Assembly (NCBI RefSeq): GCF_001544755.2
Contig: NZ_FCOF02000009.1
Location: forward strand, 62,001 to 126,000
Reading direction: 5' to 3'
Origin: Caballeronia catudaia
GTDB taxonomy: Bacteria; Pseudomonadota; Gammaproteobacteria; Burkholderiales; Burkholderiaceae
Length of the DNA: 64,000 bases
A program made the translations under genes and the position numbers. Positions 17,972 through 26,402 of this stretch are shown here, in pieces. The notes beneath the pieces were generated by a model. It ran no database searches, was not told the origin of the DNA, and worked only from the letters and a program-made list of their open reading frames with translations. Within the stretch, counting starts at the first letter, position 1, and every line of letters begins with the position of its first letter.

Positions 17972-19120
17972 TTAGAACGAGTGCTGGATGCCTGCGTACA
18001 CGCCCGTCTGGCTGTGGCCGGGGAACGGGTTGTCGGTCGAAGCCGCCGAGCCGTAGTTGTTGGCGTTCAGACCGTAGTTCGCGGTCTTGCTGTTCTGCAC
18101 CGTCGCGACCTGCAAGTCGAGCAGCGTGCGCTTGGACAGGTTGTACGAGCCGCCGACCGTGTAGATGGTCGCATTACCCGCGCCGTTGTTGCCGTTCGAG
18201 TGGTAGACCGCGGCGATCAGCGCTGCCGCCGGCGTCGCTTGCCACGTCACGCCGCCCCATTCGTGATCGAGCGTGGTCGGCTGGCCGGGCAACTGGCCGG
18301 TCATGCCCGAGCTACGGATGGCCTGATACGCGCCCTGGATCTTGAACTGGCCGAGGAAGACGTTGAACATCGCCGTGTATTCGCGCGAATACGCGTAGAC
18401 GCCGTTGCCACCGGAGCCGCCGTCGATCGGGTTGTAGGCGCCGCCGAGCGTGCCGTTCGCCGGATTGCGGATTTCGTCGTACATGCCGCGCACCTGGAAG
18501 AGCGGCGTGGTGTACGTGATGTACGCGCCCGCTTCGCGGCCTTGCGGGGTCGTGCCGTTACCGTTCCAGTTCGTCGCGTTCGAGAGCGAGTACTGACCGT
18601 AGAAGTCGAGGCCCGCGAACTTCGGCGACTGGTACGAAATGTTGTTGCTCGACTGCGGCCAGTTGCGGCCACGCACCAGCGACGCCGACGACCAGTTCGA
18701 CTGGCCGAACGGATCGAAGTCCCACACACCGTTCGCGATGAAGAGCTCGCGACCCAGCAACAGGGTACCGAACTGGTTGTTCGCGATACCGACCGTCGCC
18801 CAGCGATTGAAGAGACCGCCACCGCCCGGGCCCGCGCCCGTCATGGTGTTGAAGCTGCCTTCCAACTGGAACACGGCGCGGTAGCCGCCGCCCAAATCTT
18901 CGACGCCCTTCATACCCCACAAGCTCGTGCCCCAGTCGCCGCTTTCCGCCCTGAAGCGGTGCGAGGAGCCGGTGGCGGGCGCGCCGGCGGGACCGGTCGG
19001 CACACCGTTCATGTATTCGAGCCCAGCGTCCAGGCGGCCATACAGCGTCACGCTGCTTTGAGCGTGCGCCACCGCGCTGAACGTCAGCAGTGCTGCCGAC
19101 GCGAGCAAAGCTTTCTTCAT
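17972..19120 (-). CDS. Outer-membrane porin 2 (OmpC/Gram-negative porin family)
   Basis: 382-aa porin with the same design as porin 1: signal peptide KKALLASAALLTFSAVAHA, SSVTLYGRLDAGLEYMNGV, and the identical C-terminus GVYAGIQHSF. Differences cluster in surface loops, for example a Gly/Pro-rich insert after GVPTGPAGAP and GAGPGGGGLF. GGAGGAG lies directly before tandem ATGs; 19120 is used. Tandem duplication followed by loop divergence is the simple reading, which would give two pores with different permeability or antigenicity. Confidence 0.93.
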   Translation of the reverse strand: MKKALLASAALLTFSAVAHAQSSVTLYGRLDAGLEYMNGVPTGPAGAPATGSSHRFRAESGDWGTSLWGMKGVEDLGGGYRAVFQLEGSFNTMTGAGPGGGGLFNRWATVGIANNQFGTLLLGRELFIANGVWDFDPFGQSNWSSASLVRGRNWPQSSNNISYQSPKFAGLDFYGQYSLSNATNWNGNGTTPQGREAGAYITYTTPLFQVRGMYDEIRNPANGTLGGAYNPIDGGSGGNGVYAYSREYTAMFNVFLGQFKIQGAYQAIRSSGMTGQLPGQPTTLDHEWGGVTWQATPAAALIAAVYHSNGNNGAGNATIYTVGGSYNLSKRTLLDLQVATVQNSKTANYGLNANNYGSAASTDNPFPGHSQTGVYAGIQHSF

Positions 19121-19612
19121 CATCTCCTCCAACCCTGTCAAGAAATAGAACCCAAGTGCTGCTGTGTGGTTCGATGCGGGCGCACCCAACCGAAAAATCG
19201 TTTTCAGAGGAAGGACACGCGGGCTGTGGTGCTTGTGACGATCCGCGCGTCGTGGGCGCGAACCCGGCTCCGATCCGTCGATCGGCGCCGTTCCTCCGTT
19301 TCTTTTGGACTTTTGAAGTAAAACTACTTTTTGCGTACTTCGTTTTGGTACTTTCGTTACCAATTTAACAAAATACGTTACAGCCGCCAAAGAAAATCGA
19401 GGAACCGTCGGCGGTTGTGTCAAAAATGCAATGCCCATGTCGTAGACACGCTACCCAAAGCATGGGAAATCGCCCGCAAAGCCTTATCCCGTCAAGGCTT
19501 CAGCGTGCTGTAAGTTTCGGGGTCAGGTTTGTCGCCTATTGACGCGGCAGTGTCGTAGCGCTAGTTCGGCGAAGGACCCCAAGACCGGCTCGCACCGCCG
19601 CGCGCAGGGCGC
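19121..19612. other. Porin 2 upstream region, no gene supported
   Basis: Upstream of porin 2 the DNA is AT-rich and contains an inverted repeat AAGTA-AAAC-TACTT (19316-19329) that might be an operator. A 60-codon frame at 19331-19513 has no recognisable features or ribosome-binding site, and I do not call it. Confidence 0.5.
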
Positions 19613-19637
19613 AAAAAAAGGCGCCTCGCGGGCGCCT
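19613..19637 (-). terminator. Terminator of the amino acid ABC operon
   Basis: 7-bp GC stem AGGCGCC / GGCGCCT with a 5-nt loop, followed by T7 on the minus strand. Confidence 0.9.
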
Positions 19638-19662
19638 GTTCTGGAAGGGGAGTTGCTTCGGC

Positions 19663-20442
19663 TTACTTGAGACTGCCGGACAGGAATTGCCTGAGCCGCT
19701 CGCTTCGCGTGTTGCCGAATACGGCATCCGGATGACCTTCTTCCTCGATGCGCCCCTGATGTAGAAACACCACGTGATTCGACACGTTGCGCGCGAAAGC
19801 CATCTCGTGCGTGACGACGATCATCGTGCGGCCTTCTTCGGCAAGCGTCTGCATCACTTTGAGCACTTCGCCGACGAGCTCGGGGTCGAGCGCGGACGTC
19901 GGTTCGTCGAAGAGCATGACGTCGGGATGCATCGCAAGCGCGCGGGCGATCGCCACGCGCTGCTGCTGTCCGCCCGACAGATGCGACGGATACTGCTTCT
20001 CGACGCGCGGCGCGAGCCCGACCTTCTCCAGATACGTGCGCGCGCGGTCCTCGGCCTCCTTCTTCGAGAGTCCGAGCACGTTCACGGGCGCCTCGGTCAC
20101 GTTCTCGAGCACGTTCATATGCGACCACAGATTGAAGTGCTGAAAGACCATCGAGAGCTTCGAGCGCACTTGTCGCAATTGCTTCGCGTCAGCGACCTTG
20201 AGCGCGCCGGACTTGTCTTTCATCGTGCGGACTTCGTCGCCGTCGACGAAAATGCGCCCCTGATTCGGCTGCTCCAGAAAGTTGATACAGCGCAGCATCG
20301 TGCTCTTGCCCGAGCCCGACGAGCCGATGATGCTGATCACGTCGCCGGCTTTCGCCTTGAGCGAAACGCCCTTCAGAACTTCGTTGCTGCCGTACTGCTT
20401 GTGGATGTCGTCGACGAAAAGCTTGTGCTGCTGGGAAATCAT
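19663..20442 (-). CDS. Polar amino acid ABC transporter ATPase (HisP/AotP type)
   Basis: 259-aa ATPase of the polar amino acid uptake family. Walker [20 protein letters not shown]-loop [11 protein letters not shown], signature [15 protein letters not shown], Walker [17 protein letters not shown]. The NLW after the Q-loop and the MxHPDVM spacing match histidine or arginine/ornithine systems. Start at 20442 ([12 protein letters not shown]); the open frame upstream to 20610 overlaps the permease gene. Last gene of the three-gene operon. Confidence 0.93.
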   Translation of the reverse strand: MISQQHKLFVDDIHKQYGSNEVLKGVSLKAKAGDVISIIGSSGSGKSTMLRCINFLEQPNQGRIFVDGDEVRTMKDKSGALKVADAKQLRQVRSKLSMVFQHFNLWSHMNVLENVTEAPVNVLGLSKKEAEDRARTYLEKVGLAPRVEKQYPSHLSGGQQQRVAIARALAMHPDVMLFDEPTSALDPELVGEVLKVMQTLAEEGRTMIVVTHEMAFARNVSNHVVFLHQGRIEEEGHPDAVFGNTRSERLRQFLSGSLK

Positions 20443-20467
20443 GTACGGTCCTTGGGCGGCGATGGTC

Positions 20468-21181
20468 TTATTTGCCTTGCGGCCGCAAATAAGCGAGCCA
20501 GCGATGCTCGGCGCGGCGGAACAACCACACGAGCGCGAACGAGATGACGAGATAGAGCAGGGCGGCGATGCCGAACGCCTCGAACGACTGATACGTCGCC
20601 GAGTTGACATCGCGCGCGATCTTGAGGATGTCCGGCACGGTCGCCGTGAACGCGACGGTGGTCGCGTGCAGCATCAGAATCACTTCGTTACTGTAATACG
20701 GCAGCGCTCGTCGCAAGGCCGACGGAAGAATCACCCGCCGATAAAGCGTGAACGAAGACATGCCATAGGCGCGCGCCGCTTCGATCTCACCGTAGGGCGT
20801 CGCCTTGATCGCGCCCGCGAAGATTTCGGTGGTGTACGCGCAAGTGTTCAGCGTGAACGCGAGAAGTGTGCAGTTCATGCCGCTGCGGAAAAATTCAGCG
20901 AGCAACATGTGATCGCGCACGACCTGCAAACTGTACAGACCTGTATAGCAAAGCAGCAGCTGCACGTAGAGCGGTGTGCCGCGAAACACATACGTGTAGA
21001 GCCACACGGCGCGCGACAGCAGCTTGTTCTTCGACACTCGCGCGACCGCGAGCGGCACCGAAAGACAGAAGCCGAGGCCGATGGAAATGACCAGCAGCCA
21101 CATCGTGATCGCGAGACCGGTGATGCGATAGCCGTCGGTGAAGAGGTAGTTCTTCCAGTATTCCTGGATGATTTCGATCAT
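20468..21181 (-). CDS. Polar amino acid ABC permease (HisM/AotM type)
   Basis: 237-aa inner-membrane permease with about five helices. [18 protein letters not shown] and the EAA loop [31 protein letters not shown] are the family hallmarks. Pairs with the 21209-21895 product around the HisP-type ATPase. Substrate is probably a basic amino acid. Confidence 0.93.
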   Translation of the reverse strand: MIEIIQEYWKNYLFTDGYRITGLAITMWLLVISIGLGFCLSVPLAVARVSKNKLLSRAVWLYTYVFRGTPLYVQLLLCYTGLYSLQVVRDHMLLAEFFRSGMNCTLLAFTLNTCAYTTEIFAGAIKATPYGEIEAARAYGMSSFTLYRRVILPSALRRALPYYSNEVILMLHATTVAFTATVPDILKIARDVNSATYQSFEAFGIAALLYLVISFALVWLFRRAEHRWLAYLRPQGK

Positions 21182-21208
21182 GATCCGTGCCGCTCTTTCA
21201 TGGGCAAA

Positions 21209-21895
21209 TTAGAGGTCGGCCTTGCGCACGCCGATGGAATAGCGCCGCTCCAGCCAGATCAGCACGAGATTCGAGATCGTGGTGATCGCGAGATAGATCG
21301 CGCCCGCGATCAGCGTGAAGAAGAAGAAACGCAGCGTGCCCTTGCCCGCGTCCTGCGAGGCCTTGACGACGTCGGCGAGACCGATGATCGACACGAGCGC
21401 CGTCGCCTTGACCATCACCTGCCAGTTGTTGCCGATGCCCGGCAGCGCGAAACGCATCATCTGCGGAAACATGATGCGCGAGAAGGTCTGCCAGGGCGTC
21501 ATGCCGTACGCCACGCCCGCTTCGAGCTGGCCGCGCGGCACGGACAAGAACGCGCCGCGGAACGTCTCGGTGAAATACGCGCCATAGATGAAGCCGAGCA
21601 CGAGAATGCCGGCGAGGAACGGATCGATGTCGATCTGATCCCAGCCCGCCGCGTCCGTCAGAAGATTCAGCCAGATCTGGATGCTGTAAAAGAGCAGCAG
21701 CATCAGCACGAGGTCGGGCACGCCGCGGATGAGCGTCGTGTAGACGGTCCCGACGCCCGACGCGAACCGGTTCCTCGACAGCTTCGCCGCCGCGCCGATC
21801 AGGCCGATCACGAAGGCGAACGCGAGCGAGAGCACCGCCAGCTTGACGGTCTGCCAGGTGCCCGCGAGGATCAGCGGACCGTAGCCTTGCAACAT
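21209..21895 (-). CDS. Polar amino acid ABC permease (HisQ/AotQ type)
   Basis: 228-aa permease, first gene of the operon. Motifs: TLIRGVPDLVLMLLLFYSIQ and the EAA loop GQLEAGVAYGMTPWQTFSRIMFPQMMRFALPG. No binding-protein gene lies upstream within the 450 bp before pirin, so the periplasmic partner must be encoded elsewhere. Confidence 0.93.
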   Translation of the reverse strand: MLQGYGPLILAGTWQTVKLAVLSLAFAFVIGLIGAAAKLSRNRFASGVGTVYTTLIRGVPDLVLMLLLFYSIQIWLNLLTDAAGWDQIDIDPFLAGILVLGFIYGAYFTETFRGAFLSVPRGQLEAGVAYGMTPWQTFSRIMFPQMMRFALPGIGNNWQVMVKATALVSIIGLADVVKASQDAGKGTLRFFFFTLIAGAIYLAITTISNLVLIWLERRYSIGVRKADL

Positions 21896-22347
21896 GGTGT
21901 TTCCTTGATAAGGTGCCTAACGTGCATGGAGCGCGGATGCGTCTGGCGCGGCGCGGCTTTTGCCCGCGTGAAGCCGTCTTCCGTCCGTCTCTCGCTTCGC
22001 GGCGGGCGGTCGCTATTCTAGATGGTCAAAATTGCGGACTGCCGTTGCTGCTAACCCTGCTGTAAGCGATCGATGCGCCGCGGCGGACTCGCTTTTTCTC
22101 TGGCTTCCGGGTGCCGAAAGCGGTGAACCGCGCGTCAGGTCAGGCTCGTGGACGATCGCTGCCCCGTCGCGCCCCGAAAAGCGCGGTATTTTACCCGAAC
22201 CCGGCCCACGCGCGAGCGCGAAGCCGGACGCGTCCGATTACACGCATCAGCGGAACGATGTAGTGCCGCCGCGCGCGTTGTTTCGGAGGGGCCGCGCCCT
22301 TACATTCTCTCCATCGCAAAACAACGCCATGGGCGGGAGCAAACATC
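21896..22347. other. Divergent intergenic region, ABC operon / pirin
   Basis: 452 bp without a supported gene. Both promoters must lie here. No binding-protein remnant could be recognised. Confidence 0.6.
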
Positions 22348-23046
22348 ATGATCGAGATTCGCCGCAGCAACGAACGGGGTCACGCCAACCACGGCTGGCT
22401 GGACTCGTATCACAGCTTCTCCTTCGCCGATTACTACGATCCCGCTCACATGCACTTCGGAGCGCTGCGCGTGATCAACGAGGACCGCGTCGCGGGCGGC
22501 CAGGGCTTCGGCGCGCATGGCCATCGCGATATGGAAATTGTGAGCTACGTGCTCGATGGCGCGCTGGCGCACCGCGACAGCATGGGCAACGGCTCGACGA
22601 TCCGTCCCGGCGACGTCCAGCGCATGAGCGCGGGCACCGGCGTGCGTCACAGCGAGTTCAACGGCTCGCCGACCGAAACCGCGCATTTCCTGCAGATCTG
22701 GATCATTCCGGATGCGCCGGGCGGTGCGCCGGGCTACGAGGAAAAGCGTTTCGCGGACGATGAAAAGCGCGGCCGGCTGCGCGTGATCGCATCGCCGGAA
22801 GGCGCGGACGGCTCGGTTAAGATCGGCGCGGACACGCGCATCTTCGCGGGCCTCTTCGATGGCGACGAGCGCGCCGACTTCGACGTCCCGGCGGGCCGCC
22901 GCGTGTACGTGCACGTGGCGCGCGGCGCAGTGACGGTGAATGGCGAGACGCTCGCCGCCGGCGATGCCGCGAAGCTCGAAGACGTCTCGAAGGTCACGGT
23001 CGAGAAGGGCGACGATGCGGAAGTGCTGCTGTTCGATCTCGCCTGA
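22348..23046 (+). CDS. Pirin family protein (YhhW-like bicupin)
   Basis: 232-aa bicupin. Metal-ligand motifs of the N-terminal cupin are visible: FGALRVINEDRV, then GFGAHGHRDMEIVSYVLDG (His residues) and GVRHSEFN. Bacterial pirins of this group have quercetinase-like dioxygenase activity in vitro and respond to redox stress; the physiological role is unclear. Monocistronic, with its own terminator. Confidence 0.9.
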   Translation: MIEIRRSNERGHANHGWLDSYHSFSFADYYDPAHMHFGALRVINEDRVAGGQGFGAHGHRDMEIVSYVLDGALAHRDSMGNGSTIRPGDVQRMSAGTGVRHSEFNGSPTETAHFLQIWIIPDAPGGAPGYEEKRFADDEKRGRLRVIASPEGADGSVKIGADTRIFAGLFDGDERADFDVPAGRRVYVHVARGAVTVNGETLAAGDAAKLEDVSKVTVEKGDDAEVLLFDLA

Positions 23047-23064
23047 TCAATGGCCTGATGTGAC

Positions 23065-23101
23065 GAAGACCGTGGAGCGCGAAGCCCCGCGGTCTTTTTT
23101 T
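23065..23101 (+). terminator. Terminator of the pirin gene
   Basis: Stem AAGACCG / CGGTCTT closing a 17-nt inner region, followed by T7. Confidence 0.85.
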
Positions 23102-23116
23102 ACGCGCTAAGCCAGC

Positions 23117-23698
23117 TTAAGGCTTTGCAGTCGCCGATGCGCCCGCCGCCGCGCCCGGCGCGCCGTGCTTCTCCCAGCGCTCATGCCGTTTCTCTTCGTG
23201 CTCGCGCATCTTCGCAAAGTGCTTCTTGAGCGCCGTGCTGACGGTCGTCTTCTGCTGATCGTTCAGCGAGTGATAGAAGTTGAGCCACGCGGTCGCGGTC
23301 TGCTCGCGCAGTTGCGACGCCTGCTGATCCAGCTTCTGGTGCGCGGCGTGCATCGCGTCGAGGTCGAGGATCGCCTGGTTTTCCATCGACTTGAACTGCT
23401 CGTGCATCTGCTTGCGCGCCTCGCGCATCTGCTGGTGGCTCTGCTTCATCGTGTCGAGCGCGCTCTGCCACAGCTTTTCCTGATCCGCGTTGAGCTTCAA
23501 CTGACCGTGCAGCTCGTCCAGTTGCTTCTTCATGCGCATTTCCATGCGGTGCCCGTCGGGGCCGCCGTGACCGCCCATCATGGCCGGGCCGCCGGGGGGG
23601 GGCGCGGGCGGCGCGTCGTTCGTGGCGGCGTAGGCCGTGCCGAACGTCAGCGCGATTGCAGCGGCGGCGGCGGTGAGGATGCGATATTGCTTGGCCAT
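23117..23698 (-). CDS. Periplasmic Spy/CpxP-like (LTXXQ) protein
   Basis: 193-aa exported protein: signal peptide ending FGTAYA, a Pro/Gly-rich linker, then a long, highly charged helical region (KKQLDELHGQLKLNADQEKLWQ ... MKQSHQQMREARKQMHEQ) like the Spy/CpxP cradle that binds unfolded periplasmic proteins. Start chosen at MAKQYRIL (23698), because the signal peptide follows at once. It diverges from an OmpR-EnvZ-type pair, the same arrangement as cpxP/cpxRA, so it may be both target and modulator of that system (inference). Confidence 0.82.
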   Translation of the reverse strand: MAKQYRILTAAAAAIALTFGTAYAATNDAPPAPPPGGPAMMGGHGGPDGHRMEMRMKKQLDELHGQLKLNADQEKLWQSALDTMKQSHQQMREARKQMHEQFKSMENQAILDLDAMHAAHQKLDQQASQLREQTATAWLNFYHSLNDQQKTTVSTALKKHFAKMREHEEKRHERWEKHGAPGAAAGASATAKP

Positions 23699-23844
23699 CT
23701 CGTGACTCCCTGGATTGTTGTCGAAGCCGAAGCCGCGAGACCCTGAAAGACGTGTCGGAAAGTGCGTCGAGGTCTTGCGCTTGTCGGTGAGACACAGCGT
23801 AGGGGTTCGCAACTGGGCGTGTGTTACGGCATCGTTTAGGCTTA

Positions 23845-23887
23845 TTACGCCGGTTTACGCCTCCCTTTCGTAGTAACGCGCCGTAAC
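23845..23887. promoter_or_regulatory. Tandem 10-bp repeats, candidate response-regulator sites
   Basis: TTACGCC occurs at 23845 and 23855, and GTAAC at 23873 and 23883. Each pair is exactly 10 bp apart, one helix turn, as expected for head-to-tail OmpR-family dimers. They sit between the Spy-like gene and the response-regulator gene. Confidence 0.5.
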
Positions 23888-23943
23888 CCTTATGGCACGG
23901 CTGTCATCAATCGAGGTCGTAGTCACGCGCTAAACTTCATCCC

Positions 23944-24666
23944 ATGACTACGCAAATACTTGTCGTCGACGACGACGCCGAACTGCGCGACCTTCTGCGC
24001 GACTATCTGGTCCGGCAAGGCATCGAGGTGTCGGTGCTGCATGACGCCGGTGGACTCGAACGCCGCATCGAACGCGAGCGGCCGGATCTCATCGTGCTCG
24101 ATCTGATGATGCCGGGCGTCGACGGGCTCACCGCGCTCAAATCATTGCGCGCGTCCGGCGACGACATCCCCGTCATCATGCTGACCGCGCGCGCCGACGA
24201 CGTGGACCGCATCGTCGGGCTGGAACTCGGCGCGGACGATTACCTCGGCAAGCCGTTCAACCCGCGCGAGCTGCTGGCGCGCGTGCAGGCGGTGCTGCGC
24301 CGCCGCCGCACGATTCCGTCGGCGGCGCCCGAGCAGCGAGAGCCTTATTCGTTCGGCCGCTTCCGGCTGGATTTCCAGTCGCGCACGCTGCAACAGGACG
24401 ACAGGCCGCTCACGCTGTCGGGCAGCGAATTCGCGCTCCTCAAGATCTTCGTGAACAACCCGATGCGCACGCTCACGCGCGAGCGCCTGCTCGAACTGCT
24501 GCACGGCCCGGAATACGACGGCACCGACCGCGGCATCGACGTGCAGGTGTGGCGCCTGCGCCGCATCCTCGAGACGGACCCGTCCGCGCCGCGCTTCATT
24601 CAGACGGTGCGGGGGCGCGGTTACGTGTTCGTGCCGGACGGCGAGCAAAATGCGCCGGGCATTTGA
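23944..24666 (+). CDS. OmpR-family response regulator
   Basis: 240-aa two-component regulator. The receiver domain has the acidic pocket VVDDDAELRD, phospho-acceptor Asp-53 in VLDLMMPG, switch Thr in MLTARADD and Lys in LGKPFN. A winged-helix DNA-binding domain follows (LTLSGSEFALLKIFVNNPMRTLTRERLLELLHG ... RRILETDPSAPRFIQTVRGRGYVF). Overlaps its kinase gene by 17 bp. Confidence 0.95.
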   Translation: MTTQILVVDDDAELRDLLRDYLVRQGIEVSVLHDAGGLERRIERERPDLIVLDLMMPGVDGLTALKSLRASGDDIPVIMLTARADDVDRIVGLELGADDYLGKPFNPRELLARVQAVLRRRRTIPSAAPEQREPYSFGRFRLDFQSRTLQQDDRPLTLSGSEFALLKIFVNNPMRTLTRERLLELLHGPEYDGTDRGIDVQVWRLRRILETDPSAPRFIQTVRGRGYVFVPDGEQNAPGI

Positions 24667-25990
24667 TACGCTGTTCGGCCGGCTGGTCCTGATCGTCATC
24701 GGCATGCTGGTGTTGTCGCATGTCGCGTGGTTCGCGATCATCCGCTTCGAGCGCGACAACGTGCAGACGCGCTTCGCCGTCGAGGAGGCCGTGTTTCTCG
24801 TCGAGGCGGTGCGTCAGCACATCGCCAACACGCCGGATCAGCCTTTGCCCCCGCGCGTGCGCACGGTCACGCTCGACAGCCCGGACGTGCCGAAGCAGCC
24901 GGACGACGACATTCCGCGGCCGCTGCAACGCTTCATCGAAGATTTGAAAGACCGTCTGCCCGACGGCACCGACGTGCGCCTGAACGAGCCCGGCGGCCCG
25001 CCGAGCGTATGGGTGCATGGCGCGAAGGACACGGGCTGGATCGTCGTGCCGGTGCAGCCGCTGCGGCCGCCGCGCTCGCGCGACCGCATGCTCGTGTGGC
25101 TCGCGCTGATCTTTTCGACCGCCGTGCTCGCCGCGCTCTTCGGCGCGTGGCAACTGCAATATCCGCTGCGCTCGCTCGCGCAGGCGGTCGGGCGCTTCGG
25201 GCGCGGCCAGCCGACGCCGCCCGTGCCCGAGCGCGGCCCGCGCGAATTGCGGCAGCTCACGCACGGCTTCAACCAGATGGTGCGCGAAGTCTCGCAGGCC
25301 GAAAACGACCGCGCCGTCATGCTCGCGGGCGTCGCGCACGATCTCAAGACGCCGCTCGCGCGCCTGCGCCTGCGCGCCGAAATGATGGACGACGAGAAAA
25401 TGCGCGACGGCGTCGTGCGCGACGTCGAATCGATGGCGCATATCGTCGATCAATTCCTCGTGTTCGCGCACGACCGCCCGGACGGCAGCGAGCCGGTTCC
25501 CGTCGACGAGCAGTGCGAGCGCATCGTGCGCGCGTATCGGGCGGTGTCGCCGGGCGTGCAGCCCGTTCGCCTGAATCTGGAGGCCGGGCCGGCTTTCGTG
25601 CTGCCCGCGGCCACGCTGGACCGGCTGCTGTCGAATCTGCTCGACAACGCGCATGCGTATGGCGCGCCGCCTGTCGTCATCGAAACGCGGCGGGAAGCGA
25701 AGGGCTGGGTGTTATCCGTCGCCGATCACGGCAAGGGCATTGCGCCGGACGATCTCATCAAGGCGAGCCGGCCGTTCGTGCGGCTCGATCCCGCGCGTGG
25801 CGGCAGCGGCCATAGCGGATTGGGACTGGCGATCGTGGAGCGGCTCGCGCGGCGCGCGGGCGGCGAGTGCGAGATCGGCAATCGTCCCGAAGGCGGGCTG
25901 CGGGTCGCGATGACGTTTCCCTTCGACATCGCCACGCAGCCGCTCGCCGAGCGCCGCGCCGGCCCGCAGCACGAAGAGCGCGCGCTGTAA
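24650..25990 (+). CDS. EnvZ-type sensor histidine kinase
   Basis: 446-aa inner-membrane kinase. TM1 at about 8-30, a roughly 110-residue periplasmic domain (rich in Pro and Asp), TM2 near residue 150, HAMP, then the H-box GVAHDLKTPLARLRLRAEMM with the phospho-accepting His, N-box LLSNLLDNAHAYGAPP, and GHSGLGLAIVERL. The H-box follows the EnvZ/RstB subgroup. The divergent Spy-like gene suggests that it senses envelope protein damage (inference). Confidence 0.94.
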   Translation: MRRAFDTLFGRLVLIVIGMLVLSHVAWFAIIRFERDNVQTRFAVEEAVFLVEAVRQHIANTPDQPLPPRVRTVTLDSPDVPKQPDDDIPRPLQRFIEDLKDRLPDGTDVRLNEPGGPPSVWVHGAKDTGWIVVPVQPLRPPRSRDRMLVWLALIFSTAVLAALFGAWQLQYPLRSLAQAVGRFGRGQPTPPVPERGPRELRQLTHGFNQMVREVSQAENDRAVMLAGVAHDLKTPLARLRLRAEMMDDEKMRDGVVRDVESMAHIVDQFLVFAHDRPDGSEPVPVDEQCERIVRAYRAVSPGVQPVRLNLEAGPAFVLPAATLDRLLSNLLDNAHAYGAPPVVIETRREAKGWVLSVADHGKGIAPDDLIKASRPFVRLDPARGGSGHSGLGLAIVERLARRAGGECEIGNRPEGGLRVAMTFPFDIATQPLAERRAGPQHEERAL

Positions 25991-26018
25991 CGCCGCGCGC
26001 CAGTCGAACGAAGCGGCT

Positions 26019-26282
26019 TCAGTCGAACAAAGTTTCGAGCGCCGACGCCGCTTCGCTGTCGACCGTGTTGTATGTCACCGTCGACGCCTCGAAAATATAG
26101 TGCGTCGTGTATTTGCCGAGGCGCGAGAGAATCTCTTCCTGAATCACTTCGGGCGCGAGGTCGATCTTCAGGAACCACGCCGTCGACGAAAGCCGCGTCT
26201 GAAACGAGCCGTACTCGGCGAGCAGATGGTCGAACGTTTCAGCGTCCTGATCGCGGCATACGATGACCAGATTTCCCTTCAT
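26019..26282 (-). CDS. Small uncharacterised protein
   Basis: 87 aa, soluble, no signal peptide. The pattern beta-alpha-beta with LVIVCRDQDAETFDHLLAEYG followed by LSSTAWFLKIDLAPEVIQEE resembles the small SinR/Cas2-like ferredoxin-fold proteins, in which STxWxxKTDL is conserved. The similarity is weak and by eye only. It lies alone between the kinase gene (convergent) and the diguanylate cyclase, with no CRISPR nearby. Confidence 0.6.
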   Translation of the reverse strand: MKGNLVIVCRDQDAETFDHLLAEYGSFQTRLSSTAWFLKIDLAPEVIQEEILSRLGKYTTHYIFEASTVTYNTVDSEAASALETLFD

Positions 26283-26402
26283 GCAATCCTCCCGGTTGGG
26301 GCCAGCGGCATTCGTTATCGAACATCGATGATACCTGCGGGACGCGTGCGCGTCGCGACATGCGGATGACCGTGCGATGACCCGGCGCGTCCGCCAAAGG
26401 CC

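Noticed and set aside
19331..19513. 60-codon frame upstream of porin 2
   Set aside because: No ribosome-binding site and no recognisable sequence pattern.
26019..26282. Reading the small protein as evidence for a CRISPR-Cas remnant
   Set aside because: No repeats, spacers or other cas genes anywhere in the window.
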